Positions 7,336-8,146 of a stretch of 8,146 nt of DNA are shown here, one piece after another (position 1 is the stretch's first letter; the number at the start of each line of letters is the position of its first letter). The notes under the pieces were generated by a model, which saw nothing but the letters and a program-made list of their open reading frames with translations, made no database searches and was not told the origin of the DNA. Source of the stretch: Campylobacter sp. UBA1713 (GTDB taxonomy: Bacteria; Campylobacterota; Campylobacteria; Campylobacterales; Campylobacteraceae); assembly GCA_002317305.1 (NCBI GenBank), contig DCIZ01000124.1, forward strand, positions 1-8,146. The letters run 5' to 3'. The position numbers were made by a program, and so were the translations under genes.

Positions 7336-7862
7336 TGGAGTTAAAAGGCGAAAATCTAAAAAATCTATCGCACATTAGTCGCGCGCAAAAAGCCTTTGAG
7401 CTGCAAAGTGGCAAATTTGAAATGAGCGAAACGGCGGTGGCTAGATTCTACGAGCGATTCTTTAAAGAGAGCGAAAAAGTTTTGGGTTACCCAGTTAGCA
7501 AAGATGAACGAGAAAGTTTGTTTGAGTTGCTTAAAAGCACGAGTAAAAAGGGCTTTTGTTTAACGCAGCCGTTTAAATTTATAGGCGAAAAATTTAGCGT
7601 TTTTGATGAAAAGGGCGAAGTTGAAGCGCTTGTGCCATTTGACAAAGGTGCGGAGTTAAAAGAGGCGTTAGAAAGTGGCAAAGTGCTAAATTTTAGGGAG
7701 CTTGGTGGTTACACAGTGAGCCTCTTTCCACACGAAGCAAAAGTGCTTTGTGAGCGTGGGCTTTTACAAACGCATTTGGACGGGCGAATTTTCAGTTTAG
7801 CACAGATGGCTTATGACGAGCAAATGGGAGTAGTTTTGGAGGCGGGCGACGTGGTGTTTTAG
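7335..7862 (+). CDS. cas3: Cas3 C-terminal domain, out-of-frame continuation of cas3
   Basis: These 175 residues, if read from GTG 7335, match the end of type I-C Cas3: the linker ELKGENLKNL, a helical KAFEL block, RFYERFF, then LTQPFKFIGEKF, VPFDKGAEL and YTVSLFPHE, ending in LDGRIF and YDEQMGVVLEAG. The frame is -1 relative to the upstream part. Upstream codons in this frame (TTT GTA at 7329-7334) would join as GEV-FVVELKGEN, which reads naturally, so one T was most likely lost from a run of five (now four, 7328-7331). The alternatives are a sequencing error, or two separate polypeptides, since the TAGTG overlap could allow re-initiation with a weak AAAGGCG upstream. Nothing in the rest of this part is damaged. 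No further cas gene follows. Confidence 0.8.
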   Translation: MELKGENLKNLSHISRAQKAFELQSGKFEMSETAVARFYERFFKESEKVLGYPVSKDERESLFELLKSTSKKGFCLTQPFKFIGEKFSVFDEKGEVEALVPFDKGAELKEALESGKVLNFRELGGYTVSLFPHEAKVLCERGLLQTHLDGRIFSLAQMAYDEQMGVVLEAGDVVF

Positions 7863-7893
7863 AGGCTTTATAAAACACTCATCCATTTTTGGC

Positions 7894-7899
7894 TAGAAT
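7894..7899 (+). promoter_or_regulatory. Possible -10 box driving the CRISPR-like repeat transcript
   Basis: TAGAAT follows TTTTTGGC in AT-rich DNA, a common form of the Campylobacter sigma-70 -10 element. No -35 is evident, which is normal in this group. A transcript starting near 7906 would run through the solitary repeat (7923-7958) to the terminator at 7980-8003, giving an RNA of roughly 100 bases. The prediction is by eye only. Confidence 0.35.
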
Positions 7900-7922
7900 C
7901 AAATTTGCCTTTTGGCATTCGT

Positions 7923-7958
7923 GTCGTTTTGTTTATAAAGCGATGCGTGGATTGAAAT
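7923..7958 (+). CRISPR. Solitary CRISPR-like repeat (type I-C style)
   Basis: The 36-base stretch begins GTCG and ends GCGTGGATTGAAAT, the conserved 3' end of type I-C repeats that becomes the crRNA 5' handle after Cas5c cleavage. An internal stem is possible (CGTTTT 7925-7930 with AAAGCG 7937-7942, one G-T pair). An alternative stem pairs GCATTCG (7915-7921) with CGATGC (7941-7946). It is somewhat longer than the usual 32-33 bases, so the 5' border is uncertain. No second copy occurs where the next repeat should be (about 7990-8030), so this is not an array. It could be the remnant of a decayed array or a crRNA-like RNA gene. Its position 60 bp after a type I-C-like cas3 supports relatedness. 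Confidence 0.6.
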
Positions 7959-7979
7959 GCTGCAGTTTAAAGCAGATGT

Positions 7980-8003
7980 GCCAGTTTTGCGACTGGCTTT
8001 TTT
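7980..8003 (+). terminator. Rho-independent terminator
   Basis: A perfect 6-bp stem (GCCAGT 7980-7985 with ACTGGC 7992-7997) closes a 6-base loop and is followed by six Ts (7998-8003). It lies 21 bases after the CRISPR-like repeat and would end both the cas3 transcript and any transcript begun at the box near 7894. Confidence 0.75.
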
Positions 8004-8146
8004 CCTACAAATATAAATTTATTTCTATAAATTGATCCAGTTAAAATTTAGCATTCACCTTTATAATTTCGTTCATTACTTAAGGAATTTAAGGGCACCT
8101 CTAAAAAACCATTTAACTGAATTTGGTGGCTTGCTTTTTCGTTTGT
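8004..8146. other. AT-rich non-coding stretch to window edge
   Basis: No supported gene. A consensus TATAAT is present at 8062-8067 and could fire rightwards out of the window. Around 8084-8110 there is a short near-palindrome (CTTAA...TTAAG), then GGGCACCTCTAAAAAACC, which has the look of an insertion-sequence end, but I cannot confirm a family. Two minus-strand frames stay open from the edge for roughly 60-100 bases (stops near 8078-8080 and 8048-8050), so the end of a leftward gene lying beyond the window is possible. Confidence 0.35.

Noticed and set aside
8038..8119. 8-base inverted words CAGTTAAA (8038-8045) and TTTAACTG (8112-8119)
   Set aside because: They are short, AT-rich and 66 bp apart, easily arising by chance, with no supporting structure between them.
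7923..8146. A true CRISPR array after cas3
   Set aside because: Only one repeat-like unit is present; the expected next repeat position holds a terminator and AT-rich DNA.

Overview
The window looks like chromosomal DNA from a Campylobacter or close relative (Campylobacterota, formerly Epsilonproteobacteria). This rests on the abundance of aaattt/caaattt words, the extended -10 style promoters without clear -35 boxes, the family signatures of MnmG and the class I fructose-1,6-bisphosphatase, and the bisphosphatase being followed by a small Cys-rich protein, an order I recall from Campylobacter. The moderate GC suggests one of the oral or commensal species rather than C. jejuni, but the species cannot be fixed from the sequence alone.

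Layout. Positions 1-318 hold no gene. They carry a nested palindromic repeat cassette of about 220 bp: outer arms near 12-48 and 191-228, a perfect 18-bp hairpin at 82-129, and a GC-rich dispersed repeat at 137-163. Positions 319-2833 are a minus-strand pair, mnmG (tRNA uridine modification) followed by an 11-bp-overlapping GNAT acetyltransferase. A 195-bp divergent spacer (2834-3028) has a second, inverted copy of the GC-rich repeat. From 3029 rightwards the plus strand carries a tightly packed, mostly overlapping run: fbp, a 98-aa duplicated Cys-rich protein, a lipoprotein-type GH3 NagZ, a 106-aa unknown protein, and then a type I-C-like cas3 only 30 bp further on.

The accessory part is 5575-8146. 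The cas3 gene is full length in content (HD nuclease, SF2 helicase, C-terminal domain) but is split by one frameshift at about 7329 in a short T run. No cas5, cas8c, cas7, cas4, cas1 or cas2 follows before the window ends. Instead, 60 bp after cas3 there is a single CRISPR-like repeat ending in the type I-C style sequence GCGTGGATTGAAAT. A -10-like box lies just before it and a strong Rho-independent terminator about 20 bp after it. This is either the wreck of a deleted I-C locus or a compact crRNA-like RNA gene. The remainder to 8146 is AT-rich with no supported gene.

How the parts relate: mnmG, fbp and nagZ are housekeeping functions (tRNA wobble modification, gluconeogenesis, cell-wall sugar hydrolysis). 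The CRISPR-related module appears to have been appended to the end of the fbp-nagZ transcription unit, and cas3 has no evident promoter of its own.
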